This document shows, one piece after another, positions 32,776 through 44,318 of a stretch of 64,000 nt of DNA. Under the pieces are notes generated by a model, which was not told the origin of the DNA, made no database searches, and saw only the letters and a list, made by a program, of their open reading frames with translations. The position numbers and the translations under genes are program-made. Source of the stretch: Adiantum capillus-veneris. Lineage: Eukaryota; Streptophyta; Polypodiopsida; Polypodiales; Pteridaceae. The stretch is from NCBI GenBank assembly GCA_014529385.2, contig CM043957.1, forward strand, positions 89,731,881-89,795,880, read 5' to 3'. How positions within the stretch are numbered: the stretch's first letter is position 1; every line of letters begins with the position of its first letter.

Positions 32776-35415
32776 ATGTATTTGAGGTCAGGAGCCTTTG
32801 TTAAGTCGGGAGCTAAAAGTGTCAAAAGTCAAATTAGCACCATGTTAACAGAAGAGACTGTAACTCAGACGAGACTAGACCCATTGGCACCAATCATTGA
32901 AGAGGGTAGTGATACTGACACTTCGTTGGAAAAGTCCTTCATGATGGGGAGTCAACAGCCAGTAGGGTTCAACGGGGAAGGATCAATGCCAGGGGGGAGC
33001 ACCTCCCTACATCCTTTAGACGAACCCCAGTTCACTATGATCTTCTTGGAAGGAACTAGCTCGAGGGGAGCCCTAGTCTATTCTGACTATCGGGGACGCA
33101 AGTGTATCTGTATTGAAGAAAGACCGGCTCAGAGACTAGAGATAAATCGAGTCTACGATGATGGAGACAGATTCAGAGACGAAAAGGGAAACCACTATCT
33201 GATAGTGAGTAACCCTGAGGATTACAACAGATATGGGGATAACGTGGCCAAAGGGAAAATGGTTTCAGAAACCCAAGAACGGCCTCCTAACATTGATCTA
33301 CCTGGAGCGCTTTTTATGTATGATAAGAAAACAACCAGAGTCCCAACCTATAATGAGAATGTAGGGATTTACAAGCATGAAAGCGAAGGAATAGTCTCTT
33401 ACTTTCAATGCAAGGAACCCTACCTGAATGAATTAAGCAAAGACAAGGTTCTTTACTTATTTTCATATGAAACTGCTATGGGGAAGGATATTGTTTTTGT
33501 TGACAGATACGGGCGAGAATACAAACGTATTCTCCCAGAAGAGGTTGAAAAGGCAACATTTCCGAGAGCATCGACCTATGGCCCCGACGAGGTACCAAGA
33601 GCCACCTACTCCCCTAGCAAGTCGACTAATCCCTTTTCAGAAGAGTATGATTCTACCTCACATTCTACCCGACCACCGACGTCCAACTACCTGGACCAAC
33701 CAGCTACTCAGCCATCACTGCAAGCATGGCTTCGACAGAGTGCTACCTTAGAACAAGACCGAACCCGAGAGGGTTATCAAACCGCACGAGGGTTAAGGGA
33801 TTTACAAGAACCACCGCTTTATGCACAGTATCAAGGAGAGAGTAATCCAAAGACTCAGGGGTCAACTGAGCTTGGAAGAACACCCCGAGAACGAGTTCGG
33901 AGAGATGAACCATCTCTCCCGAGAGCTGTTAGAAATTATCGATTAGGAGCACCATTGGGAGAAGAACCTGGCCACTACAGAAGAGCAGAGGAGGTATATC
34001 GACTAGGAAGGGGAGATCCCATGATGAGATTTGGAGACCATCGTAGAATTAGACCTTCTCAAGTGCAAAAATGGGTAAACAAGAAATATACGGGAAGCAA
34101 GGATCCAAGAGATCAGGTAGCAACCTTTGTGCGTGTAATTAGAGCTGAAGAGGTGCTAGACTTTCCTACCCAATTTGCAAGATTCGGTTTAAACTTAGAG
34201 GATGATGCGGCTACATTGTTTGACTCGGTGGAGCGAAGAGACTTTGAGTCTATGGAGGAATTGTTTGACGAGTTTATCGAGGAATTCTCACAAAGGGGGA
34301 TAGCTCATAATACCGTCTCGCAAATCCAAAAATTCAAACAGAAAGATGGAGAGTCCGTGCGAAAGGCCGCCCTCGGATTAAAAAGATATGTTAAGTTCTG
34401 TCCCGTGGAAGAACTACCAACTCAGTCCAGACTCATGCTTATATTTATACAAGGACTAAGGAATGCAGATCTTCAAAAGGACTTACATATGAAAAGGAGC
34501 ACTACGTTGAATGATTTGACCAAAGAAGCACTATACCTTGTGGACAATTGTGTGGTCTACAAAGAGGGCGAGTTCAAGGATCTTGACGATGATTCTTCCT
34601 CACAACAAAGCGGGAGCAAGTCTACTAAGACAACACTGAAGGGGGAAGTAGCGGTAAGCCAAGAGCAGCTTGTAGAGGAAGTGCTTAAAAAGATTAACTT
34701 GTATTCCAAACCACAAGCTAAACAACCAAAATGGTGTGCGATTGAACAAAAATGGACAAACCATGGAACTGAGGAGTGTTATTATAATAAGGGATATGTG
34801 AGAGAACGACCCTATGCTCCACAAGCTCAGGTGACATCTCCTCAAGTCCAACCTATGCCTAGATATCAGACTGGCAACCTACCAGGACCTGTAGGTGCAG
34901 AAAGACCACAACCAGTGTTGGGGCAACAACCACCCCTACCAGGATTACGACCAATTGGCATAAGATACACACCCACAGTAACCGAGTCGGACGAGAAGGC
35001 TTTGGTACCTATGCATTCATACTACGACGAGCCCAATGGATATGCGGCGAACTCTGTCTATTATCCACAGGACAAACCCTCTACACCAGAACCATGGAGC
35101 ATGATAGGAAATACAGGACCACCAACTGCTGCACAGGCAGCGGGGGAAGGACGATATAGCCTGGATGAAAGAACATTGTTGTTCATAGCCAACGGAGGCA
35201 TGAGCGGGCAAAGGAGTGCACACCAACAAAGAGGAGCTCCAGGAGCACCTCAACAGCCTAAAGGACCATGCTACAAGTGTGGAGGAGACCATTGGCTAAG
35301 GGACTTCCCTCATGAAGAAATCATTAGGGTCAACGCATATTGCACGGAGTGTGGAATTACTCACTTGATCCCTATTGCACTAAAAACCCGAGCAAAGGAG
35401 CAAAAACTACCTTGA
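32776..35415 (+). CDS. Element D Gag (879 codons, intact)
   Basis: The frame starts MYLRSGAFVKSG. Residues 1-410 are polar and low in recognisable structure. A capsid-like retrotransposon Gag domain lies at about residues 416-600 (VQKWVNKKYTG, FARFGLNLEDDAATLFDSV, ELFDEFIEEFSQRG, LMLIFIQGLRNADLQKDL). Two knuckle-like motifs end the protein: CYKCGGDHWLRDF near residue 832, where Phe replaces the last Cys, and CTECGITH near 856. The second finger's last Cys (YC) is in the next frame, so a one-base loss near 35376 probably cut a formerly longer Gag or Gag-Pol. Gag would form the particle and bind RNA. Confidence 0.88.
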   Translation: MYLRSGAFVKSGAKSVKSQISTMLTEETVTQTRLDPLAPIIEEGSDTDTSLEKSFMMGSQQPVGFNGEGSMPGGSTSLHPLDEPQFTMIFLEGTSSRGALVYSDYRGRKCICIEERPAQRLEINRVYDDGDRFRDEKGNHYLIVSNPEDYNRYGDNVAKGKMVSETQERPPNIDLPGALFMYDKKTTRVPTYNENVGIYKHESEGIVSYFQCKEPYLNELSKDKVLYLFSYETAMGKDIVFVDRYGREYKRILPEEVEKATFPRASTYGPDEVPRATYSPSKSTNPFSEEYDSTSHSTRPPTSNYLDQPATQPSLQAWLRQSATLEQDRTREGYQTARGLRDLQEPPLYAQYQGESNPKTQGSTELGRTPRERVRRDEPSLPRAVRNYRLGAPLGEEPGHYRRAEEVYRLGRGDPMMRFGDHRRIRPSQVQKWVNKKYTGSKDPRDQVATFVRVIRAEEVLDFPTQFARFGLNLEDDAATLFDSVERRDFESMEELFDEFIEEFSQRGIAHNTVSQIQKFKQKDGESVRKAALGLKRYVKFCPVEELPTQSRLMLIFIQGLRNADLQKDLHMKRSTTLNDLTKEALYLVDNCVVYKEGEFKDLDDDSSSQQSGSKSTKTTLKGEVAVSQEQLVEEVLKKINLYSKPQAKQPKWCAIEQKWTNHGTEECYYNKGYVRERPYAPQAQVTSPQVQPMPRYQTGNLPGPVGAERPQPVLGQQPPLPGLRPIGIRYTPTVTESDEKALVPMHSYYDEPNGYAANSVYYPQDKPSTPEPWSMIGNTGPPTAAQAAGEGRYSLDERTLLFIANGGMSGQRSAHQQRGAPGAPQQPKGPCYKCGGDHWLRDFPHEEIIRVNAYCTECGITHLIPIALKTRAKEQKLP

Positions 35416-36252
35416 ATATGCTAGGAGCGCTACTGTCCAGTGGAGGGTCAAAAAACAAAACTCTGATTCCGGTTAAGGTCTTGACTAGAGCCCAAGCAAG
35501 GAAAAATGACAATCAGCCCAAGAGTAACGATGAAAATCAAGAAGAAATCAAGACTAACAAGTCTAGTGTCAGTCGTGATAATCCATGGAAAGAACGAAGA
35601 GCAAAAATGAAAGCTAGAGGTGAGCGAAAACAAAAAGATGTAGAAGTTGAGCTAACGATAGCTCAAGAACAACTTAAATAGCAAAGAGAGTCCGACTCTC
35701 TAAAATCAACGGAAGGACCAAGAAGTGCAAGCTCAAGAGGGTCGGTATTGGTAGATAAGATCAATGAACCCTTAGATGCAATCTTGCAAGCATATGAAGC
35801 AAGATTGAAGAACAGACAGACTCTAGAGCAAAGGTGGATGACATATCCATATCCAGAGATAGAAAAACAGAGACTAGAGATGTGTAAACAACTGATTGAA
35901 ACTGCACAAGCTTTACTGAAGCCTCCACCTATGGAAGCAGGACATAGAATAATCAAACCACCAAACAATGAAACACCTCACAAAACCGAACAAAGGATAC
36001 CTGACAAGATAGAAAACATTAAGTCCTTGCCGAATATAGAGGATGCAAAAGACGTACCTAATAGCACTGATGAATCACTGAAAGATTTTCCACCATATTC
36101 TCCTATTGTGTAAGAAAAGTGGCCTGAAGAGCTATGGGAAACGGTGCGAAAAGCTCAAGAAAAATATGAGACAAAAAGAGTCGCGCCTTTCTCGGAGCTG
36201 AACTTGAATAAGACTCCATGGGATTTGGACGTTAAATCATTTCAAGGGGATA
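35377..36252 (+). pseudogene. Element D Gag-Pol linker
   Basis: The frame following the second knuckle (PYCTKNPSKGAK) runs to a TAG at 35679, continues in phase-changed pieces (35748-36113, rich in Lys/Glu/Pro) to a TAA at 36111-36113, then WPEELWETVRKAQEKYETKR and onward. It is a hydrophilic linker with no catalytic motif. Both stops are one C-to-T step from Gln codons. Confidence 0.6.
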
Positions 36253-38730
36253 ATGGTTCAGCTGCATCCGAAGATAGTAGACCCCAATCTCTCCGGACTT
36301 TGCCATCATATATGGGGGACTATGAGGCAAGGTCAGAAATTCGAAGAGTATTCTCAGAGAATAGGCGGTTCAAATCAATTGGACACTAATATCGTGATAG
36401 ACTTGTTGACCACTCCGGTCAAGTGTACAATCACATTGGCAGAATTGTTAAAAATTAGGCCAAGCATGTGGATGGAAGTGGGAAAATGTCTTGAAAAATT
36501 TGGCATAAAGACGCCTCTTGAGTTCTTCGAAACCGAGCTTAATGACACAGAACCGAAGAAAGTCAACACTAGACTAGTGCCACTCAACAAAGTAGGAGAG
36601 TATTGTGAGGGGAAAGACGGCAACACGACCCTACCAGTTGAGTATAATGGCATAGAGACTAAGGAAATACTTGATAGTGGAGCTGGCATTGCCATTGCGA
36701 CCAAATTGCTATGGGAAAAATGGGGAAAACCAGCAATACGAACAACTAGAATGAAATTGCAACTGGAGGATGGGCACATAGAAAGTCCTATAGGATTGCT
36801 TGAGGCAATCGTGGTATCTTCCTGTGGCATAGAGTACGAACATACCTTTGCCATAGTAGATTTCGGCAAGAAGAACAACTATGAAATTATCCTTGGTAGG
36901 CCGTTCATGAGGCAACTCAAAATGGTGCAGGACTGGGGGTATGATTATTTGTATCTAAGACATGCTCAAACTACTACACGCATAAACATGAAAAACCATA
37001 GCTACCATGATGTCACGAGAACCCCGGGGGAAGAATTTGACTCAGCCACCATTAGTGGATCAGAAGTCCCAGCGTGGCTTTGTAAGAAAAAGGAGATATG
37101 GATGTGTGGGGCATCTCAATGTAGTGAATTTGACCACGATGAAAGGACACTAGAGAGGGTCTTGGAAGACGACGCCTATATACGAGAACCTTTTTCTGAA
37201 GAGAAGCTCGAACCCCTAGAATGGTCTCAAATTTTGGCTACCTTGGATGTATGCGTCAATGAAGTCACTCCCACCAAATTTTGTGATGAGAATGGCTACG
37301 ATATCATACCATACTACATGTTGAGCAAAATTGTGGAGGAGGACGAGGACGAGGTAGATACTGAGAATACGAGGATCCATAAAATAGAAACGAAACTTGA
37401 GATTCAAATAGTGCGCTATGTGGACATCCCCACTAAAGAAATCAAGCAGGAAGGAGAACCATTTTATGATTCTTCTGATCAAAGTGAAAACAGGCATAAC
37501 GCGGATGACGAGAAGTCGAAAAATACAGAAGGAGATGACAATCAAGATCAAGACAATGACGTCTTCTACAATTTCCCAAACCAAAGCGCGAGACGCCAAA
37601 AAAGATACAAGAGTAAACGACACCACATCAGTACACCAGCCAGGTTGAGACCTATGCCGGAGTTTGAAGGTAAGACACATTTCCTTATGAACATTCACGC
37701 TGTTGATTGTGCTAAGGATAAAGTGTCAGGAAGATTTCTTAAGGTTGTTGAAGACTCAGGATTTAAGTCCACACTGTTGAAACCTAAGAAAACCAGCAAA
37801 CCAAAAAAAAGAGTCGCAACAAAAAAACTGAATGTCTGTGGTAGTCCAATTATGACGAAAATTGAACGGAAAACGAGATACAATGAGTGGAAGCAAAAAA
37901 TTAAAAATGTGTGGACAACTGAAATGGAAAGTAGTGATGGAGCGAACGCTAGTGATGGGAGTAAAAAGATAGATGTACCTCCTCACTATTGTAAGTACAC
38001 CATTCAGGAAAGAAGATTTTTTGTTCAACAACCAATGAGGGAGCCTAAATCAAACGAGTCCTACGATGGGCCAGAGAACGCCAAGAAAATAGACTTAGCA
38101 GAGCCAGGAGAAAATCCTAGACCTGCTTACATTGCCAGAGATCTAGGTCGAGAAGAAGAGGACTTACTAATCAAAACACTTAAGGAATTTCGAGATGTAT
38201 TTGCCTGGTCGTACACAGATTTGAAGGGAGTGGATCCTAACATTTGTGAACACTCAATCCCTCTGAAGTCTCATGCAAAGCCAAGCAAACAACGTCCATA
38301 CACGTATAATGAGACATTCGCCAAAAGGATAAAAGAGGAGATAGACAAACTTATGGAGGCTGAATTTATTTATGAGATAGAACACACGGACTGGGTGTCC
38401 CCGATAGTGGTGGTACCCAAGAAAAATGGGAAATTACGAGTGTGTGTAAATCTCAAGAAGGTAAACGCAGCAACAATAAGAGACAACTACCCTCTTCCTA
38501 TCACTGAACACGTCCTAGAATGAGTGGCAGGCAAGCAAGCCTATAGCTTTATGGACGGGTTCTCTGGTTATAACCAATTGGGGGTTAAACTAGAAGATTA
38601 ATACAAAACAACATTTGCAACAGAATGGGGCATATATGCGTTTAGGGTAATGCCATTTGGCTTGACCAATGCTCCAGCCACATTTCAGAGATTAATGACA
38701 CACGCGTTTAAAGAATACTTGTGAAAATTC
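36253..38730 (+). pseudogene. Element D protease and reverse transcriptase, first part
   Basis: An open frame runs to 38520. The first retropepsin lies at about 36650-36930, with active site EILDSGAGIAIATK and strand IILGRPFMR. A long acidic/basic linker follows (37150-38000). Reverse transcriptase begins near 38180 (FRDVFAWSYTDLKG) and shows WVSPIVVVPKKNGKLRVCV, then after a TGA at 38521-38523 YSFMDGFSGYNQ and [14 protein letters not shown]. Further stops are TAA at about 38599 and TGA at about 38722. All three could come from single C-to-T changes (CGA or CAA). The frame is otherwise unshifted. Confidence 0.88.
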
Positions 38731-39678
38731 TTGGATATTTACATGGACGACTTGTGTGTCTATTCTCTATTGAGGGAAGACCATATAGATCATCTGAGAA
38801 AGGTATTCGAAAAATGCAGAACGTATAGGATTTGCCTCAACCCAGAAAAATGCGTATTCATGGTACGGCAAGGTAAAATCTTAGGCCACATAGTGTCAGC
38901 TAATGGAATTACCACTGATGAAGACAAGGTGAAGGTGATCATAGAATTGCCAAGACCAAACATTGTACGAGAGGTGCAATCATTTATGGGACATTGTGGA
39001 TACTACCGACGTTTTATCTACATGTACGCTGTAATAGCAAAACCCTTGTATAGTCTAATCACGCTCTTCATTTGGACAAATGAATGTGAGGAGTCATTCC
39101 AAAAATTAAAAGATGCATTGGTATCTGCACCAATTCTAAAAGCACCAAATTGGTCAAAGATCTTCCATGTACATGTAGATGCTTCGGCATTTGCAATAGG
39201 CTGCATACTAGCACAACCAGATGAGGGAAAGACAAATTTTCCAATCAGTTATGCTAGTAGACAACTCATCAGTGCAGAGAAGAATTATACTACCACTAAA
39301 AGAGAAGGATTGGGTATGATATATGCTGTAAAGAAATTTCGGCATTACTTACTCGCGAACAAATTCACATTCTTTGTGGATCATCAGGCACTCTTGTACT
39401 TGGTAAACAAACCTTGCAACATGGGACGAATTGTAAGATGGTTCATCGTGTTGCTGGAGTTTGATTTTATAGTAGTAGTTAAGAAAGGAAAAACTCATCA
39501 AAGAGCAGACCACCTTTCTCGATTACTACATGGCGAAAAAGCTACAGGAGTAGATGATGATCTCTCAGACGCATACCTGTTTAATATAGAGATGGTACCG
39601 AAATGTTCAGAGCAAATTATTCCGTTGCTGACATATGTAAATCTTGACGACAAACACACGGTGGAAGACATTAGATGA
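38731..39678 (+). pseudogene. Element D RT catalytic core end and RNase H
   Basis: The segment opens at the RT catalytic box IYMDDLCVYS (about 38737-38766), then the connection (GHIVSANGITTDEDKV) and RNase H with its acidic residues in HVDASAFAIG, TKREGLGMIYAV, FVDHQALLYLV and RADHLSR. It copies RNA into DNA and removes the template. The frame ends at TGA (39676-39678) where RRAR is expected, again one step from CGA. Confidence 0.9.
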
Positions 39679-39693
39679 GCACGAAATTACACA

Positions 39694-41315
39694 ATGCTTG
39701 CGGGAAGAATGTACCATCATGGAAACGATTGGATTCTAAGATTGTGTATAGGCCCAGAGGAGTACGAAGTGTATCTAGAGGAGGCCCACACACCCACAGG
39801 GGGATTCCATAGAGGAAATCAAATGATGTATGCACAATTAAGAAGACTTGGAGTGTATTGGCCAGGAATGGCAGGCGATGTAGAAAATTACATCAAGAAA
39901 TGCGACTTTTGCACATCCAATACCACTGTGGATTATTCCACATTATACCAAGTGACAGTAGCACCCTCATGGAGTCATGCTATTGCGGATTATTTGACTA
40001 ATAAGGAGCTGCCAGGAGATTGGTCTAAAGCCAGACATAAGGCTTTACAAATCGAAGCGAATAGGTATACCATCATTAGTGACCAATTGTATAAAAGAGG
40101 AATTGATGACCAGCTGAGGTTAGTTCCACATGAAAATGACTACTTTCCATTATTGGAACAGGCTCATGCAGGCATAGCAGGTGGTCATTTTTCAGCAGAG
40201 AGAACCGTGAAAATCATTATGGTTGCAGGTATATGGTGGCCGACCATGATTTAGGACACAACAGAATTCGTGAAAAGGTGTGATGAATGTCAACGCACTA
40301 AGGTACCAGTTAAAAGAGATGAAATGCCCTTAAGACCAATGATGAGTGCTCGAGCATTCGCTAAATGGGGCTTGGATTTTGTTGGTCCCATCACTCCACC
40401 AGCGTATCGTTCACACGCACAATATATCATAGTGGCCACGGACTACATGACCAAATGGGTGGAAGCAAAAGCCACAACGAAAGCAGACGCGAGAACCACG
40501 GCACAATTCTTATATGAATATGTGTTTACACGTTATGGCCTTCCAATCGAGCTAGTGAGTGATAGAGGGACACACTTCGTAAATGAAGTTATCCAACATC
40601 TCTTAAATGAGTTTATGGTAATTCATCGCAAGTCTGCATCCTATCATCCTCAAGCCAATGGCCAAGCGGAAGCGACCAACAAAATATTGTGCACGGTTCT
40701 TACGAAACTGGTTAGTGAAACAAGAACAGATTGGGATCAGATGCTCTATTCGGCATTGTGGGCTTATCGAGCTGCATACAAAACAACACTCAATGCTACA
40801 CCATTTAATATGGTATATGGGTTAAATGCAATATTGCCTATTGACTTTTTGATCCCCACACTAAGGGTAGCAAAACAATTGGACTAGACGAGGCATGAAC
40901 TTTCAGAACGGTTAGAGGACCTTGAAAATTAGATGAGTTACTACTCAATGCTGTAGCGGCAATCTATGCAAAAAAAAGACAACAGAAAGAGTTTTTGGAC
41001 AAACATGTCAAGAACAAGGACTTTAAAACGGGTGACTATGTCTTAGTATACACCCTTAAACAGCACGCCAAAAAGCTAAAGAAAAGGGGCATGGGGCCTT
41101 ATGTGATCCAAGAAATATCATCCAGTGGAGCAGTAAAACTGTCGACACTAGATGGAAAAGAAATGCCGAACTGGATTAATGGGTGTTGTTTAAAAAAATA
41201 TCATCTACCTTTAACACCGGAAATGTTGTTTCAACTCCATTATGGAAAAACCTATAGACAGGAACAACAACGAATTCAAGACTCAGGCACAACAAGAAGC
41301 AAAGAAACGGATTGA
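39694..41315 (+). pseudogene. Element D integrase with doubled zinc finger
   Basis: Two HHCC-like zinc fingers stand in series: H-x6-H ... KKCDFC at about 39784-39915 and H-x6-H ... KRCDECQ at about 40162-40290. The catalytic core follows with D,D,E in GLDFVGPI, LVSDRGTHF and NGQAEATNK (40370-40690). A GPY/F-type C-terminus, RGMGPYVIQEI, lies at about 41090. No chromodomain is seen. Stops at 40252 (TAG, inside the second finger), 40885 and about 40930 interrupt it. Each is one step from CAG. Confidence 0.88.
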
Positions 41316-41409
41316 TAAACGACAGCAGTTTCTCAGAACAATAAACATGGTCACCCCAATGATGACTGACGAATATCCTCTTTCAACAGCCCATACAATC
41401 GAAGCAGAT

Positions 41410-41800
41410 ATACAAAGCGACGAATTAGAAAAGACCATGACAGACCTTAGGGCTCAGGACGATAACATCATCAACGACTTGGAAGATACATGGTGTAGTC
41501 CTTACATAAAAGCTTATGCAGGCACAAAACAAGTTGAAATCTATGCATTGCTTGATACTGGAGCAAAAATGAGTGTCATCAACTTTGAGCTCTTTCAGAA
41601 ACTTGGACCAATGAAGACGATTCCAGGAACACAGTGCTTCAGGTGATGAGGTGACCACGATGTGTTCTATTATAATACCAATCACAGTGCAGGCACACAC
41701 GTACACTACAAAATTCCATGTACTGCCACCAAGCAAATCTTCAACTCCGTGTATCTTAGCAGTGTCATGGATGAAAGCTAACAGGGTATTCATTGATTTG
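41410..41800 (+). pseudogene. Second protease-like domain of element D, after integrase
   Basis: Downstream of integrase a second retropepsin-like unit appears: SPYIKAYAGTKQVEIYALLDTGAKMSVIN (DTG active site at about 41551-41562; the motif core is ALLDTGAKMSVIN), then after a frame change near 41642 a strand region and CILAVSWMKANRVFIDLD at about 41755-41805, which corresponds to the C-terminal ILG-type strand. Retropepsins normally occur once, before RT. This one may be a duplication or a captured domain with another role. Confidence 0.65.
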
Positions 41801-42530
41801 GATACGAATGAGGCATTGTTCCGAAAGGAAAACTTTTCAGAACCCTTCTTATCATATAACCAATTCATGTCAAGGGGGAAACAAAAGTCAATACAACCGC
41901 AAAGATCTGAGCAACAACAAACAAAGTTTACAAGTCCAGCAACGTCTTATAAAAAATCAGCAACCATGCAGGGAACCAGGCAAGTTTGGGTACGGCGTAC
42001 AGATCTGACCGAGGCACAATTACATCAAAAGTGGCAATACAAAGTGTGGATACGACGCGACAGCCTAATCCCTATAAAAAAAGAGTTTGAAGAACATAAA
42101 AAAACACCGAAAGGCAGCGGAACTTCAAAGAAACACAATCAATCTATCAAATACTCAACGGACTATATTGATATGGCGACCAAAAGTGCGAATTCAAAAC
42201 AATCCAACAACACAAGAAGGGCAGACCAAGATGACAATCGTACAGATATCTACAACTGTCAAGGTCAAGCAACATCATACAAACAGCATGAGAAAACAAA
42301 CAGAATCAACAACAAAAACTACAATGTCTAAGACCCGAGTCATCAAGGCAAAAGGAGAGAATGTTCCACCAGATACGACAATATCGACTTCAAAGGAACC
42401 ACAGACGTCAATTCAAAATCAGTGGAAAACAATCAAACAACGAGCGGCGGAGTTACAACTACTCCTTGCAAAGAAAATCTGCCAACCAATTCAAGATACC
42501 ACAGGAAACCTCAACGACAAATGCCAATAA
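41801..42530 (+). pseudogene. Element D Gln/Lys-rich tail
   Basis: Continuing frames are rich in Gln, Lys, Asn and Thr. Two related units, VWVRRTDL and VWIRRDSL, lie 20 residues apart (about 41986-42070). Frames overlap and change, and nothing enzymatic is recognisable. It looks like the C-terminal extension of the pol polyprotein. Confidence 0.45.
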
Positions 42531-42690
42531 GCGAATCGCTTATACCTTCCTCTTGCACTGCATAAATTCTTTCTACATGCATTGACCGTACATGCATATA
42601 GGGCTATATTACAAGGCCTGCATTAGCAGGAGTTCAAACCCATGCACAACACATACCCTTGACGATACCCTGTCGTCCGGGAGGACTCCG

Positions 42691-42706
42691 ACTAGGAGGG
42701 GGGGAG
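42691..42706 (+). promoter_or_regulatory. Internal polypurine tract of element D
   Basis: actaggagggggggag is identical over 16 bases to the tract directly before the 3' LTR (48786-48801). No LTR follows it here. Confidence 0.6.
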
Positions 42707-44318
42707 GCATTCCAAATGCGGACTCATCATGTCATATATTAGAGGGCAATGTTTGCGAGCAATTTTTCAACCATTTTTGCGTTTTATTGTGTGATTTTGG
42801 GAAAAAGAATATGCCCTCATAATTAATCAGAATCGGGGACCAAATCATCATTCATGAGCCCCTAGGGATGTGTATAGACTATAAAGAGAGTCAACTCTGG
42901 CCAAAAACTATCTAAAAACAGCAAAAAATAGGCCAAGGTTGACGATAGTGAGCGAGATTGTACATAGACGAGAGAAAAGTGATTTACAAAGTGTTTAGCT
43001 TCTCATTCGTATTTTTCTAGGTTGGAATTGCTATTTTCGGGTTATTTTGGGATTTATTTGCTTTATTTTAGCCATTTTCTAGCAAAAATTATAGAAAAAA
43101 ATCTGTAATCCAGATGGAAACACAAAAGAAGAGACGCCTGATCAGAGCAAGGTAAAGAAGACACAGAAAAAATAAGGACTGCAAAGGTGACAGAGCAAAA
43201 TGACCACCGCCACGAAGGGACCTCCAACAGGGGAAATCTACAAAACTGGTAAAACTGGAGCAACTGAAGTCCAAATCAGGAAATTTGCGAGCCTAAACCG
43301 CATCTCGCAAAAATTTATGACCACAGGTAAAAGATGGGAAAATTTGGTGTCGGAGTCTCGATTACATATAGAGAGGCTAAGCTAGAAATCCCTCATTTGA
43401 GTCATTTTCCATAGTGAAAGAGAGAGCTCCCTACAGCAGTTGAGACTTCCAGGAGCTCATCCATCATGCACGGTCGCCAGATCGACATCAGATATGAGAG
43501 GTATGCTCGTCAACACTGACTCTAAGTGTTGTTTACTTCAGTTAGTAGCAAAACCTCGCCGACATCACAATCACAACCTGTGCACACATACGGTAGAATG
43601 ATTGTTAGGGAGACCTAGAGGCCACCGAATGGGACCAAAAGTGAAAGGCACAATGCCTATAGCTTAGGGATCGAGCCTATTATCTCGGTAAGCGTGAAGG
43701 AAGCCGCTCAGAAAACCCTAATTTAGCAGGACCTGCAAAGGGGCGACAAAACCAAAGTGATCGAAAATGAGCCAAAATTCATAGACAGCAAGCCAATGAC
43801 CTCGACAAACCGACTGAAAGATTAGATTATGAAAAAGTTCGTCAAAACGAAGCCTAAAGTCTCTATCTGACAAAAACCGCAAAAAGCGTCACGATACACT
43901 AACGGGCCGACCAAGTGACAACATTACACCAAATTCAACTAGGAACATCCAAAGGAGATTAACTACGAGATGGAATGTCTCCACTCAGGAAAAAAGTTCC
44001 GCCACTAGGGCAAATGCCGGAAACAGGGCAGAAAGACGTCCAAATGGTCATTCTTGGTGTTTCAAACACCAAAACAACAACCGACTGCTTGGATGGAAGG
44101 TCAAAAGGAAGTAAAAGACAGCCGGAATCATACAAAGACCAAAAGGAACCGCGACTATCACCTAAGTGGTCTACTTCGACTTCATGACCAGCTAAGTGCT
44201 GCAAACAGGGAGTACATTCTGCTAAATTGATTAAAACCTGATGTGGGTGTCTAGGAGGGCCTATTAAAACCATGATTGTCAACTAACATCAAAAAACTGG
44301 AAAAAATGACACTGCCTA

